A DNA stretch of 64,000 nt from positions 1 to 64,000 of the forward strand of contig NZ_BOMS01000083.1 of NCBI RefSeq assembly GCF_016862315.1. The letters are read 5' to 3'. The translations under genes were made by a program, and so were the position numbers. Below are positions 7,712-16,655 of this stretch, piece after piece (the stretch's first letter is position 1; every line of letters starts with the position of its first letter). Source of the DNA: Actinoplanes palleronii. Its GTDB lineage: Bacteria; Actinomycetota; Actinomycetes; Mycobacteriales; Micromonosporaceae. Under the pieces are notes generated by a model that saw only the letters and a program-made list of their open reading frames with translations, made no database searches and was not told the origin of the DNA.

Positions 7712-8458
7712 GTGCGAAAATCATTGATCATTACCGGCGCGGTGCTGGGTGGGCTGGTCGCGGCCGGGTCCGCCGGTGACCGGTACGCCGCGACGAGCGC
7801 CGCGGACCGGCTCGCCGAACGACTGCGCTGCGCGGCCGGCCTGACCGAGCCGCCGGAGGTGACGCTGGGCGGGATCCCGTTCCTGACCCAGCTCGCGCGC
7901 GGCCGCTTCGACGAGGTGCGGGTGACGGCCGCCTCGGTCACCGTGGGGCGGTTCAGCGGCGGGTTGCGAGCCACGGCGCGGCAGGTGCGCACGGCCGGCG
8001 ATGCGTTCCGGGCCGCTTCCCTCACGGTCACGGCGACGATGTCGTACGCGGGGACAGCCGCGTCCACCGGGGTCGCCGGGCTGAGCGGGCTCGGCTACGA
8101 CGGGGCGGGGCGGCTGCGGATGGCGGTCACCACGCAGGTGCTCGGGCGGGACGTGCCGGTGGTCGTGCACGCGGTGCCGGAGATCGCCGGGGATGCGCTC
8201 GTGGTCCGGCCGGTCGAGGTGGAGATCCCGGTGATCGGGGTACGGCTGCCGGCGGCGCAGCTCGGCGAGAAGGCGGCCCCGCGCACGATCCCGCTCCCGG
8301 AGTTGCCGGGCGGGCTGCACTACCGGGGCGCCGAGGCGGCCGAGGACGGCCTCCAGATCACCGTGGACGGCACGGACGTCGCCGTGCCCCGCGACACCGG
8401 GACCGGCGCGACGGCCGGCGGCAGGGCCGGGCGCGACTGTGGGGAGAACCAGCGATGA
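7712..8458 (+). CDS. LmeA family (DUF2993) phospholipid-binding protein
   Basis: A 248-residue exported or membrane-anchored protein: an N-terminal hydrophobic segment (about 4-22), then the DUF2993 pattern of a cysteine-containing helix (LAERLRCAAGL) followed by a GIPFLTQLARGRFDEVRV strand pair. LmeA in mycobacteria binds phospholipids and supports lipomannan maturation. The GTG start follows the kinase stop by 12 bases and the stop overlaps the MMPL start (ATGA at 8455). This suggests a lipid-handling partner for the exporter. The basic C-terminal tail after residue 225 is not conserved in the family. Confidence 0.8.
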   Translation: MRKSLIITGAVLGGLVAAGSAGDRYAATSAADRLAERLRCAAGLTEPPEVTLGGIPFLTQLARGRFDEVRVTAASVTVGRFSGGLRATARQVRTAGDAFRAASLTVTATMSYAGTAASTGVAGLSGLGYDGAGRLRMAVTTQVLGRDVPVVVHAVPEIAGDALVVRPVEVEIPVIGVRLPAAQLGEKAAPRTIPLPELPGGLHYRGAEAAEDGLQITVDGTDVAVPRDTGTGATAGGRAGRDCGENQR

Positions 8459-10587
8459 GTGCGGCGGACGAGGGCAGCGGGACCTATCGGGTGTTCGCCG
8501 GGATCGGGCGGGTGGCGGTGCGGCGGCCGTGGTGGGTGATCGCCGGGTGGCTGGTCACGGCGCTGGTCGTGGCCGGGCTGGTGGCCGGGTTCGGGCGGCC
8601 GGTGGACGACGACACCACGCTGCCCGGCAGCGACGGCCAGCGCGGGCGGGACCTGATCGCCGCGCACTTCCCCGGCGGGGACGGGGCGAGCGGGTCGGTG
8701 GTGCTGCGGGCGCGGGACGGGCGGGTGGACTCCCCGTCGTACCGGAAAAGCATCGAGACCGCGGTGAGCCGCATCGCGGACCTGGACCACGTCGTGTCGG
8801 TGGCGGCGCCGGGCGCGGCCTCCGGGTCGCTCAGCGCGGACGGACGGACCGGCTACCTCGCGGTGCAGTTCGACGTGGGGCCGCGCGACGTCGGCGGCGC
8901 ACTCGTCGACGCGGTGCTGGACGCGGCGCAGCCGGCCGGGGACGCCGGGCTCGAGGTGCTGCCGGGCGGGGCGCTGGCGCGGGCCGAGACGAGCACCCGG
9001 ACCAGTGAGATCGTCGGGCTCGGTGTGGCCCTGCTGGTGCTGGTGGTCGCGTTCGGCGGGCTCGTCGCGGCCGGGTTGCCGCTGCTCACCGCGCTGATCA
9101 CACTGGTCTGCGGTATCGGCGGGATCGGGCTGATCGGGCATCTGACGCCGATGCCGGCGGTGGCCACCACGGTCGCCACGATGATCGGGCTCGGGGTGGG
9201 CATCGACTACGCGCTGTTCCTGATCACGCGGTACCGGGCGATGCCGTCCCGGAACGTCGACCGGGACGCGGCGATCGTGCGGACGGTGGCGTCGTCGGGG
9301 AGCGCGGTGGCGTTCGCGGGCGGGACCGTGATCGTGGCGCTGGCCGGGCTGGCCGTCTCCGGGGTGCCGATCCTGGGCACGCTCGGATGGACGGCCGGGC
9401 TGATCGTGCTGGTCGCGGTGGCCTCGGCGGTCACCCTGCTGCCCGCGCTGCTGGCGGTGCTGGGCCCGAAGATCGACGCCCTGCCGATCGGTCGCCGCCG
9501 AGCCGGTCGCGGTGGCGCGGCCGGGACCACCGCGCCGGATTCGGGGTGGGGGCGGCTCGCTGACCGGGTGACCCGGCGGCCGTGGCCCTACGCGCTCGCG
9601 CCGGTGGCGCTGCTGCTGGTGCTGGCCGCGCCTGCGGCCCAGATGACGCTGGGCCAGACCGACGCGGGCGACGAGCCGGCCGGCAGCCCGGCCCGGATCG
9701 GGTACGACGTGCTGGGCGACGCGTTCGGCCCCGGCGTCAACGGCCCGATCACCGTGGTGGCCGAGCGCGGCGCCGGTGCGGACGTCGCGGCTCTGCAGGC
9801 CGCGATCCTGGCGGTGCCCGGCGTCACGCAGGCCCCGCCGGCCCGGCTCTCCGCCGACGGGCTGGTGGCGACGATCCGGGTGATCCCGGACAGCGCACCG
9901 GCCGATCCGCGGACGGTGCGGATCGTGGACACGCTCCGGGCGACCCCGGTGGCCGGGTGGACGGTGCACGTGACCGGCCCGACGGCGGTGAAGGCGGAGC
10001 TGGCCGGGCGGGTCGGCGCGCGGATGCCGTACGTGATCGGTCTTGTCGTCCTGCTCGCCGCCTTCCTGATGTATCTCGCCTTCCGTGCCCCGGTCGTCGC
10101 CGTCAAGGCGGCGGTGATGAATCTGTTCTCGGTCGCCGCCGCCTACGGTGTGCTGACCGCGGTCTTCGCCTGGGGCTGGGGCGCCGCGCTGCTGGGGCTC
10201 GACGGGCCGACGCCGATCGAGTCCTACGTGCCGATGATGCTGTTCGCGCTGCTCTTCGGACTGTCCATGGACTACGAGGTCTTCCTGCTCACCGCGGTCC
10301 GCGAGGCCTGGCTGGCCACCGGCGACAACGCCCGCTCGGTCCGCGACGGCCTGGCCGGCACCGGCCTGGTGATCACCTCGGCCGCATTGATCATGGTGTG
10401 CGTGTTCGCCGGCTTCGTGCTGAGCCCGAGCCCGGTGGTCAAGATGATGGGCGTCGGCCTGGCGGTAGCGGTAGCCATCGACGCCACGGTCATCCGCGGC
10501 CTGCTGGTCCCGGCCACGATGGTCCTGCTGGGGCGGGCCAACTGGTGGACCCCCGGCGGGGACCGGGCGGCAGACGCCGCCCGGTGA
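8455..10587 (+). CDS. MMPL family RND transporter
   Basis: A 710-residue RND/MMPL exporter with about twelve transmembrane helices in two similar halves (TM1 near 24-46, then 180-345; TM7 near 380-400, then 525-690), each preceded by a soluble extracytoplasmic domain. The MMPL signature GLGVGIDYALFLITRYR occurs in the first half and LFGLSMDYEVFLLTAVREAW in the second, each carrying the proton-relay Asp-Tyr pair. Homologues export lipids, glycolipids or siderophores in actinobacteria. Translational coupling to the LmeA-like protein argues for a lipid substrate. Confidence 0.9.
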   Translation: MSAADEGSGTYRVFAGIGRVAVRRPWWVIAGWLVTALVVAGLVAGFGRPVDDDTTLPGSDGQRGRDLIAAHFPGGDGASGSVVLRARDGRVDSPSYRKSIETAVSRIADLDHVVSVAAPGAASGSLSADGRTGYLAVQFDVGPRDVGGALVDAVLDAAQPAGDAGLEVLPGGALARAETSTRTSEIVGLGVALLVLVVAFGGLVAAGLPLLTALITLVCGIGGIGLIGHLTPMPAVATTVATMIGLGVGIDYALFLITRYRAMPSRNVDRDAAIVRTVASSGSAVAFAGGTVIVALAGLAVSGVPILGTLGWTAGLIVLVAVASAVTLLPALLAVLGPKIDALPIGRRRAGRGGAAGTTAPDSGWGRLADRVTRRPWPYALAPVALLLVLAAPAAQMTLGQTDAGDEPAGSPARIGYDVLGDAFGPGVNGPITVVAERGAGADVAALQAAILAVPGVTQAPPARLSADGLVATIRVIPDSAPADPRTVRIVDTLRATPVAGWTVHVTGPTAVKAELAGRVGARMPYVIGLVVLLAAFLMYLAFRAPVVAVKAAVMNLFSVAAAYGVLTAVFAWGWGAALLGLDGPTPIESYVPMMLFALLFGLSMDYEVFLLTAVREAWLATGDNARSVRDGLAGTGLVITSAALIMVCVFAGFVLSPSPVVKMMGVGLAVAVAIDATVIRGLLVPATMVLLGRANWWTPGGDRAADAAR

Positions 10588-10602
10588 CCCGGACCGCGTT
10601 GT

Positions 10603-11154
10603 TCAGGCCCGGACGTCGAGCAGGTCGCCGCTGCGGTTGAGGACGTCCTTGAGCTGGGTCAGGTCCACGCCCTTGGTCTGCAGCATGCTGACCAGGCTGG
10701 ACGCGCTGGTCGCCGCGGCCGTCACGTCGGTGGTGTCCATGTCCAGCATGTCGCTGACCTGTTTGAGCTTGTCCGGGTCCTGCAGGCCGGCGTTCTCGCC
10801 CCGCGGGGCGGGGGCCGGCTGCGGCGGCGGGGTCACGCCCTTGCCGGCGGCGATCTGCTCGGCCATCGCGTCGGCGCTGCCCGAGGTGCCGGAGGTCGAC
10901 GAGGTGGAGATGCCGGACTTGATCGCCGAGATGAGTTCGTCGTGGGTGACGCCCCGGTCGGTGGCCACGTCGCTCAGGCTCTTGCCGGTGCCGAGCTGCG
11001 ACTTCAGCTCGTCGTGGCTGAGCCCGAGCGCGTCGGCGACCCGGGCCATCGGGTCGTCCTTCGGCTTCGACCGGCTCTCGACCGCGGACTGGGCCCGGTC
11101 CACCTGGTAGAACGCCGCGTTGCCGCTGGTGCTGATGCTGCCGATCGAGGTCAA
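10603..11154 (-). CDS. Hypothetical protein with SLSDVA-type helical motif
   Basis: A 183-residue protein that I do not recognise as a named family. Residues around 45-85 contain the pattern LGLSHDELKSQLGTGKSLSD followed by a second VTHDELISAIKSGI unit, a helical motif seen in many secreted or regulatory actinobacterial proteins. A Ser/Thr/Gly linker and a Pro-rich stretch follow, then a helical C-terminus with MDTTDVTAAATSASSLVSML. I chose the TTG at 11152-11154 because GAGGAG lies five bases upstream; the longer reading frame to 11322 would nearly abut the neighbouring stop. No signal peptide. It is convergent with the MMPL gene. Confidence 0.6.
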   Translation of the reverse strand: MTSIGSISTSGNAAFYQVDRAQSAVESRSKPKDDPMARVADALGLSHDELKSQLGTGKSLSDVATDRGVTHDELISAIKSGISTSSTSGTSGSADAMAEQIAAGKGVTPPPQPAPAPRGENAGLQDPDKLKQVSDMLDMDTTDVTAAATSASSLVSMLQTKGVDLTQLKDVLNRSGDLLDVRA

Positions 11155-11269
11155 CGGAACTCCTCGGGTCCGCCGTGGCGCCTGCCGCCCCGGACTGAGG
11201 TGTTCATCGGCTGCCGGACGGCGATGCTCTGGATTTGCTCCCCGATCCACAGGAAGTGCCCGAAAAAGA

Positions 11270-11773
11270 TCACCCGGTGGTGATCGCGGTGGCGGTGATG
11301 ACCCCGGAGGAGTCCGCGACACCGGTGACCGTGACCGCCTGGCCGGTGGTCAGGTCCTTGACGGCCGCCTTCGTGGTGACCGCCGTGGTGTCCGACGCCC
11401 GTACGGTGATCGTCTGACCCGCCGCGGTCTGCAGGTAGAGGGTGTTCCCGTCGACCTTGGTGAGGGTCCCCGCGGTGGCGCCGCCCGGCGTCGCCGCGCG
11501 GTTCTGGTTCTGACCCATCCCCCCGCCACTCGGCATGCCCGCCCCGGTGGGGAAGCCGCCGGTCGCCGCCGCGGTGTCTGAGCTGCTGCCGCCCCACTGC
11601 TTGTGCACCTGCACGCCGCCGAGGAACCCGCCGACCAGCAGCACCGCCCCGGTCAGCACGAGCGTGGTCCGGTTCCACCACCGTTTCGGCGCGGCCTGCG
11701 CGATGGCGCTGTTCAGATCCTGGTGCTCGGTCTCGGACGGGGTGCGCGGCAGCACCTCGGTGTCGTCTTTCAT
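11270..11773 (-). CDS. Single-pass membrane protein with DUF5666-like beta domain
   Basis: A 167-residue protein: a 33-residue cytoplasmic N-terminus, one transmembrane helix (about 35-53), a Gly/Ser/Met-rich linker (GGFPTGAGMPSGGGMGQ), then a small beta domain with TLTKVDGNTLYLQTAAGQTI and a repeat-like VTVTGVADSSGVITATAI ending. The beta pattern resembles DUF5666 and OB-fold domains. It is the last gene behind the MacB-type permease, ten bases after it, with GAGGAA before the ATG. An accessory factor for the exporter is plausible. Confidence 0.65.
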   Translation of the reverse strand: MKDDTEVLPRTPSETEHQDLNSAIAQAAPKRWWNRTTLVLTGAVLLVGGFLGGVQVHKQWGGSSSDTAAATGGFPTGAGMPSGGGMGQNQNRAATPGGATAGTLTKVDGNTLYLQTAAGQTITVRASDTTAVTTKAAVKDLTTGQAVTVTGVADSSGVITATAITTG

Positions 11774-11783
11774 GGTGCGTTCC

Positions 11784-12980
11784 TCACTCGTAGCGCAGGG
11801 CGTCGATCGGCCGCAGCCGAGCCGCACGGGCTGCCGGCAGCCCGCCGAAGAAGAGTCCGATCAGCACGGAGACACCCAGCGAAAGCGCGACCGAGCTGGG
11901 CACGATCACCGGCTGCACGCCGACGATCGAGAACCGGCTGCCGATCAGCGCGGCGGCCACCCCGAGGCCGCCGCCGATGACGCTGAGCAGGGTCGCCTCG
12001 ATCAGGAACTGGCTCAGCACCACCCGCCGGGGCGCGCCGAGGGCCTTGCGGATGCCGATCTCCCGGGTCCGCTCGGTCACCGTGACCAGCATGATGTTGG
12101 TGATCCCGATCCCGCCGACCAGCAGGCTGATCGCGGCCACCGCCCCGAGCAGGGTGGTGAACGTGTCCGCGGTCTCGGTCTGCGTCTCCAGCAGCTGGGA
12201 GGCGTTCTGGATCCGGTACGCGGTGGTCCCGTCGCTGCTCGCCGGCATCTTCTGGTCGAGGATGGTGGCGATCTCGGTCTCCGCGGTGTCGACCAGGTCG
12301 CTGTCGCGGGCCTCGACCAGGATCGAGCTGAGCGCGCCGTACCCGGCCAGCACCTGCCGGACCGCGGAGATCGGCGCGACCGCGGTGTCGTTGGAGTCGC
12401 TGAACCCGCTGGAGCTCTTCTCGTCGAGCACGCCGACGATGGTGAACAGCGCCCCGCCGACGGTGACCTGCAGGCCGACCGGGTCGGTGCCGGCGAAGAG
12501 CTCCTCGGCGACGGTCTGCCCGATCACCACCACCCGGCGGGCCTGCGCCTCGTCGTCGGCGGTGAACAGCGCGCCGGAGCCGACCGGGAAGTTGGAGGCG
12601 CCGAACCAGTCCGGTGTGGTGCCGACGAACGAGCTGACGTCGTGGTCGCTGCCCTCGTACGTCAGGGTCGCCGACGTGCTGACCACCGGCGACACGGACC
12701 TGACGTCGGGCGCCAGCACCGGGTCCTGCAGCGCCTCGGCGACCTTGAGGCTCAGGCCGCCGCCGCTGCTGCTCCCCCGGCTGGTGCTCATCACGGTCAG
12801 GGTGTTGGTGCCCAGCGCCGAGATCCGGTCGGCGATCGCCTGCGCCGAGCCGTTGCCGACCGCGACCAGCAGAATCACCGCGGCCACGCCGATCAGGATG
12901 CCCAGCATGGTGAGCACCGAGCGCAGCTTGTTGGCGGACAGCCCGCGCAGGGCGAACCGGAGGATCTCGGTGGCGTTCAC
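11784..12980 (-). CDS. MacB-type ABC transporter permease
   Basis: A 398-residue permease with the FtsX/MacB layout: TM1 about 20-42 (LRSVLTMLGILIGVAAVILL), a periplasmic MacB_PCD domain of about 220 residues, then three C-terminal helices (about 275-300, 325-350, 362-385) including LVGGIGITNIMLVTVTERTR and IGIRKALGA. Such proteins move substrates from the outer leaflet or extracytoplasmic face rather than across the membrane. It overlaps the ATPase gene by four bases (12977-12980), so the stoichiometric partner is clear. Confidence 0.9.
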   Translation of the reverse strand: MNATEILRFALRGLSANKLRSVLTMLGILIGVAAVILLVAVGNGSAQAIADRISALGTNTLTVMSTSRGSSSGGGLSLKVAEALQDPVLAPDVRSVSPVVSTSATLTYEGSDHDVSSFVGTTPDWFGASNFPVGSGALFTADDEAQARRVVVIGQTVAEELFAGTDPVGLQVTVGGALFTIVGVLDEKSSSGFSDSNDTAVAPISAVRQVLAGYGALSSILVEARDSDLVDTAETEIATILDQKMPASSDGTTAYRIQNASQLLETQTETADTFTTLLGAVAAISLLVGGIGITNIMLVTVTERTREIGIRKALGAPRRVVLSQFLIEATLLSVIGGGLGVAAALIGSRFSIVGVQPVIVPSSVALSLGVSVLIGLFFGGLPAARAARLRPIDALRYE

Positions 12981-13693
12981 GCGGCGTGCCGTCCGAGGTG
13001 GTCCTGCCGGACGTCCGAGCTGACCCGGCCGTCGAACAGCTTCACCAGCCGGTCGGCGCGGGCGCCGACCTCCTCCTCGTGGGTGATCAGCACGATCGTA
13101 CGGCCGACCGCGTGCAGGTCGTCGAACACGGTGAGGACCTCTTCGGTGGAGTGGCTGTCGAGGTTGCCGGTCGGCTCGTCGGCCAGCAGCAGGGCCGGCT
13201 CGGTGACCAGTGCCCGGGCCACCGCGACCCGCTGCTGCTGGCCGCCGGAGAGCTGGTTGGGCTCGTGCTCGGCGCGGTCGGCCAGGCCGACCACGTCGAG
13301 GGCGAACATCGCGCGGCGGCGACGCTCGGCGGCCCGCATCCCGGAGTACGCCAGCGGCAGCTCCACGTTGGCCACCGCCGACGTCCGCGGGATCAGGTTG
13401 AACGCCTGGAACACGAACCCGATCAGCCGGTTCCGCACCAGCGCGAGCTGGCTGTCGGTGAGCCGGCTGACGTCCACCCCGTCGAGCAGGTACCGGCCGT
13501 GGGTCGGGATGTCCAGGCAGCCGAGGATGTTCATCAGCGTCGACTTGCCGGACCCGGACGATCCCATGATCGCCAGGTAGGCGCCGCGCTCCACCTGCAA
13601 CGACACGCCGTCGAGGGCGCGCACCGTGGTCTCGCCCGCGCCGTACACCTTGCTCAGGTCACGGACGTCCAGGACCGGCCGGGTCGAAGCCAT
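12977..13693 (-). CDS. ABC transporter ATP-binding protein, MacB/LolD type
   Basis: A 238-residue nucleotide-binding protein with Walker A GSSGSGKST (about 42-50), signature LSGGQQQRVA, Walker B LLLADEPTGNLD and switch His in VLITHEEEV. The NLD after the Walker B is typical of the LolD/MacB/FtsE branch. It powers the permease encoded by the overlapping downstream gene and is preceded by two adaptor genes (three-base gap from 13697). Confidence 0.93.
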   Translation of the reverse strand: MASTRPVLDVRDLSKVYGAGETTVRALDGVSLQVERGAYLAIMGSSGSGKSTLMNILGCLDIPTHGRYLLDGVDVSRLTDSQLALVRNRLIGFVFQAFNLIPRTSAVANVELPLAYSGMRAAERRRRAMFALDVVGLADRAEHEPNQLSGGQQQRVAVARALVTEPALLLADEPTGNLDSHSTEEVLTVFDDLHAVGRTIVLITHEEEVGARADRLVKLFDGRVSSDVRQDHLGRHAA

Positions 13694-13696
13694 GGC

Positions 13697-14920
13697 TCAG
13701 CGACCGCCACCGGCGGGCGGAGCGCCGCCACCACCGCTGAGGCCCCCGCCGGTGCCGAAGCCGGTCCCGGTGCGCGTGCCCGAGTTGCTGGTGGTGGTGC
13801 TGCTGGTCGGGAGCACCACCTTCTCCCCGGCGGTCAGCCCGGAGGTGATCTGGTACGTGTCGTCGCCCTCCAGGCCGATCTCGACCTGCCGGGTCTCCTG
13901 CGTCCCGGTGCTGGTCAGCACGGTGACGGTGGACCGCCGCCCGCTGGCCGTGACCGCCGCCGAGTTGACCCGTACCGCGTTCTCCACGCTGCCGGTGACC
14001 ACCGCGACGCTGACCGTCTGCCCGGACTTGGCGCCGTCCGGCGGGTCCGGCAGGCTGATCGTCACGCCGTAGGTGACCACGCTGTTGCTGGTCGTCGCGG
14101 TCGGGTCGACGGACACCACCTTGCCGGTGGTCTCCGCGCTCTCCAGCGCGTTCCAGGTGATGGTGGCGGGCTGCCCGGCCTTGAGCGCGGTCGCGTCCGA
14201 CTCGGAGAACGCCGCGGTGATCTGCAGCTGGGTCAGGTCGGCCAGGTCGATGAAGCCGCCCGACGAGGTGGTCGTGGTGCTCGCCGAGCCGCCGGCGCCG
14301 CCGCTGGACGAGGAGCTCGACCCGCCCGACGAGCCGCCGAGCGAGCCGTTGACCGCGGTCACGGTGCCGGCCATCGGCGCGGTCAGCGTGGTGCCCTTGA
14401 CCGCGGCCTTCGCGTCGTCGACGGCCAGCGCGGCCGAGACGACCTCGTTCTCCGCGGTGGTGGTGTCGGTGTCCGCGGCCTGCGCCCGGTCCAGCGCGTC
14501 GTTCGCCGCGTCCAGGTTCGCCGCGGCCAGGGCAAGATCCCGTTGTACGTCGGTGGGGTCGACCACGGCCAGTTGCTGGCCCTTGGTCACCAGGTCACCG
14601 ACCTTGACCTTGATGCCGGTGACCGTACCGGCCGTGGTGAACGTGGCCGCGGCGGTCGAGGCGCTCTCCACCGTGCCGTCGGCGCTGACGGTCTTGGTGA
14701 CCGTGCCCTGCGAGACGGCGACGGTGCGCACGTCGGCGGCGCTGGCCTGGTTGCCGGACGAGGTGGCCCGGATCAGGTTCACGCCCCAGATCGTGGCGCC
14801 GACGATCAGTAGTGCCAGCAGGGCGTTCACTGCCGTGCTGGGCCTGCGAAGGGCTTTCACACTGCAATCATGTCCGCTGCGACCGGTTCGTGGTGGCCTG
14901 TCGGCGGATTCGGAGTTCAC
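13697..14920 (-). CDS. HlyD/MacA-type membrane fusion protein, second copy
   Basis: A 407-residue adaptor: TM helix about 30-48, lipoyl/barrel-sandwich halves (TAGTVTGIKVKVGDLVTKGQ and later LTAPMAGTVTAVNGS), a short coiled hairpin between them rich in Ala and Asp, beta-barrel and membrane-proximal domains, and a Gly-rich tail (GTGFGTGGGLSGGGGAPP). A Gly/Ser-rich insertion interrupts the second lipoyl half. The GTG start at 14918-14920 overlaps the stop of the upstream adaptor gene; a GTG at 14858-14860 is an alternative that would keep only a few residues before the TM helix. Confidence 0.85.
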   Translation of the reverse strand: MNSESADRPPRTGRSGHDCSVKALRRPSTAVNALLALLIVGATIWGVNLIRATSSGNQASAADVRTVAVSQGTVTKTVSADGTVESASTAAATFTTAGTVTGIKVKVGDLVTKGQQLAVVDPTDVQRDLALAAANLDAANDALDRAQAADTDTTTAENEVVSAALAVDDAKAAVKGTTLTAPMAGTVTAVNGSLGGSSGGSSSSSSGGAGGSASTTTTSSGGFIDLADLTQLQITAAFSESDATALKAGQPATITWNALESAETTGKVVSVDPTATTSNSVVTYGVTISLPDPPDGAKSGQTVSVAVVTGSVENAVRVNSAAVTASGRRSTVTVLTSTGTQETRQVEIGLEGDDTYQITSGLTAGEKVVLPTSSTTTSNSGTRTGTGFGTGGGLSGGGGAPPAGGGR

Positions 14921-16140
14921 CAGGAACGTACGACCTGCTCTCCCACTGCCAACCCGTCGGTCACCGCGGTGTACTGGTCCCCGCGCAGCCCCACGGCGAC
15001 CGTGCGCTGGGCGGACTGGCTGCCGTTGCGCACCAGCACGGTGCCGTTGCCACCGGAGATGTCGTGCACCGCGGTGGACGGGACGCGCAGCACGCCGGTG
15101 GCCTCGCCGACGCGTACCTGCACCTGCGCGGTCTGCCCGACGAGCAGGTCGCTGGGCGGGGAGCTGAACGAGAGCACCACGCCGTACCGGACCAGGGTGC
15201 CGTCCGAGGTGCCGACCGGGTCGACCTGCACCACGGTGCCGGTCAGCGCGTCGTCGTGGTCGGCGAGGGTGACCGTGCCGGTCTGCCCCACCTTCAGCGA
15301 GCCGGCGTCCGCCTCCGGGAAGTCCGCCTGGACCTGCATCGCGTACGTGTCGGCCAGCGTCACGAACGTCGTGCCGCTGCTCACCTGGTCGCCCACGCTG
15401 CCGGTGACCGCGACGACCGTGCCGGCGATCGGCGCTTTGATCACGGTGCCGTCGAGCGCGTCCTCGGCCTTGTCGACGGCCTGCGCGGCCCGGTTGACCG
15501 ACTGCTGGGCGTTGAGGATCGAGTCGTTGCCGGTGTCCGGGTAGCCGCGGGTGGTGCAGCTGGTCGCGGCGGCGTCGACCGCGGCGCTCGCCTCTCCCAC
15601 GCTCGCCGCAGCGGTGCCGGCCGCGGCGCTCGCCTCTCCCGCGCGCGCCGCCGCGGTGCCGGCCGCGGCCAGGTGACCGTTGCCGCCGTTGCCACCGGTG
15701 GTGGCGGCCGCGCAGACGGTGGCCGAGGCGGTGACCGAGGCGGCCGAGTCCTTGGCGTCGGCGAGCCGGTCCTGCGCGTCGGTCAGGGTGCTCTCCGCGG
15801 CGTCCACGTCGCCCGCGGCGTCGGTGTCGTCCACGGTGGCCAGGAGCTGCCCGGCCTTGACCTTGGTACCGGCGCGCACCTTGACCGCCTCGACGGTGCC
15901 GGCCACCGCGAACGAGAGTTCCCGGGTGGTGGCCGGTTCGACCGTGCCGGTGGTGGCGACGTCCAGGGTGACCGCGCCCTTGTCCACGGCGACCGCGACG
16001 ACCTCGGCGGACGTGTCCGCGCCCGGCCGGTTCCGGACGACCGCGAGCACCACACCGGTCGCCACGCCCACCACGACGATCCCGGCACCGATCAACCGAA
16101 TGCGCCGTTTAGACCGGTTTTGCCCCGATACCTTGCTCAT
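14917..16140 (-). CDS. HlyD/MacA-type membrane fusion protein, first copy
   Basis: A 407-residue adaptor: TM helix about 15-35, lipoyl half AVAGTVEAVKVRAGTKVKAG, a helical hairpin with two near-repeats of about 14 residues (AAGTAAARAGEAS, AAGTAAASVGEAS) and two cysteines that may pair, second lipoyl half IKAPIAGTVVAVTGS, then a barrel. It is the first gene of the exporter operon. Having two consecutive adaptors for one ATPase/permease pair is uncommon; they may form a mixed ring. The ATG at 16138-16140 is chosen since the segment before it is unlike protein. Confidence 0.85.
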   Translation of the reverse strand: MSKVSGQNRSKRRIRLIGAGIVVVGVATGVVLAVVRNRPGADTSAEVVAVAVDKGAVTLDVATTGTVEPATTRELSFAVAGTVEAVKVRAGTKVKAGQLLATVDDTDAAGDVDAAESTLTDAQDRLADAKDSAASVTASATVCAAATTGGNGGNGHLAAAGTAAARAGEASAAAGTAAASVGEASAAVDAAATSCTTRGYPDTGNDSILNAQQSVNRAAQAVDKAEDALDGTVIKAPIAGTVVAVTGSVGDQVSSGTTFVTLADTYAMQVQADFPEADAGSLKVGQTGTVTLADHDDALTGTVVQVDPVGTSDGTLVRYGVVLSFSSPPSDLLVGQTAQVQVRVGEATGVLRVPSTAVHDISGGNGTVLVRNGSQSAQRTVAVGLRGDQYTAVTDGLAVGEQVVRSW

Positions 16141-16196
16141 AATCGTAGATTGTGGCTGTTCACGTACCCGGACGGACCGAAATCCCAGGAGCACCC

Positions 16197-16655
16197 TTGC
16201 AGACCACGCACCCGCGCCGCGCCCTGGTCGCCGTCACCGCGCTGGCTGCGGCTCTCCTGATCGGCGCGTGCGGTGACTCCTCCGGCGACGACGAGGACAC
16301 CCCGGCCGACACCGGCACGTCGCCGTCCGCCTGCGCGCCCGGCGGGATGCCCTCGGGCATGGGCGCACCCGGCGGTGGCGGCCCGTCCGGCATGGTTCCT
16401 GGTGGCGGCGGCCCGTCCGGCATGGCACCCGGTGGCATGGGTCCGTCCGGCGGTCCGGGCGGCGGCGGACCGGGTGGCGACTGCGGCGGCGCCCGCCCGT
16501 CCGGCGCGGGCGGCGGCAGCGGCACCGAGACCGGCGAGTTCGACATCGAGCTCGAGCCCACCGGCTTCATCCCGCGCGGCACCGACCTGGGCGGTTACGG
16601 CCGGCGCGGCCCGGTGGGCGCGCACGGCGACGTGCTCCCGGCGCCGGGTGAGTGA
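16197..16655 (+). CDS. Gly/Met/Pro-rich lipoprotein
   Basis: A 152-residue predicted lipoprotein. A TTG start at 16197 is supported by AGGAG seven bases upstream. The signal peptide RRALVAVTALAAALLIGAC carries a lipobox with the acylated Cys near residue 24. It is followed by an Asp/Glu-rich spacer, then imperfect GGGGPSGM repeats (about 44-100), and a more complex C-terminal segment with ELEPTGFIPRGTDLGGYGRRG. No known domain. It is divergent from the ABC exporter and its last codon overlaps the start of the kinase-like gene at 16652, so the two products probably act together. Confidence 0.65.
   Translation: MQTTHPRRALVAVTALAAALLIGACGDSSGDDEDTPADTGTSPSACAPGGMPSGMGAPGGGGPSGMVPGGGGPSGMAPGGMGPSGGPGGGGPGGDCGGARPSGAGGGSGTETGEFDIELEPTGFIPRGTDLGGYGRRGPVGAHGDVLPAPGE

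Noticed and set aside
8320-9969. Open reading frame of 549 codons on the minus strand
   Set aside because: Shadow of the MMPL gene; no hydrophobic or catalytic pattern.
14858-14860. Alternative GTG start for the second HlyD adaptor
   Set aside because: It would give a plausible short N-terminus, but the GTG at 14918-14920 overlaps the upstream stop, which is the rule in this operon. Kept only as an alternative.
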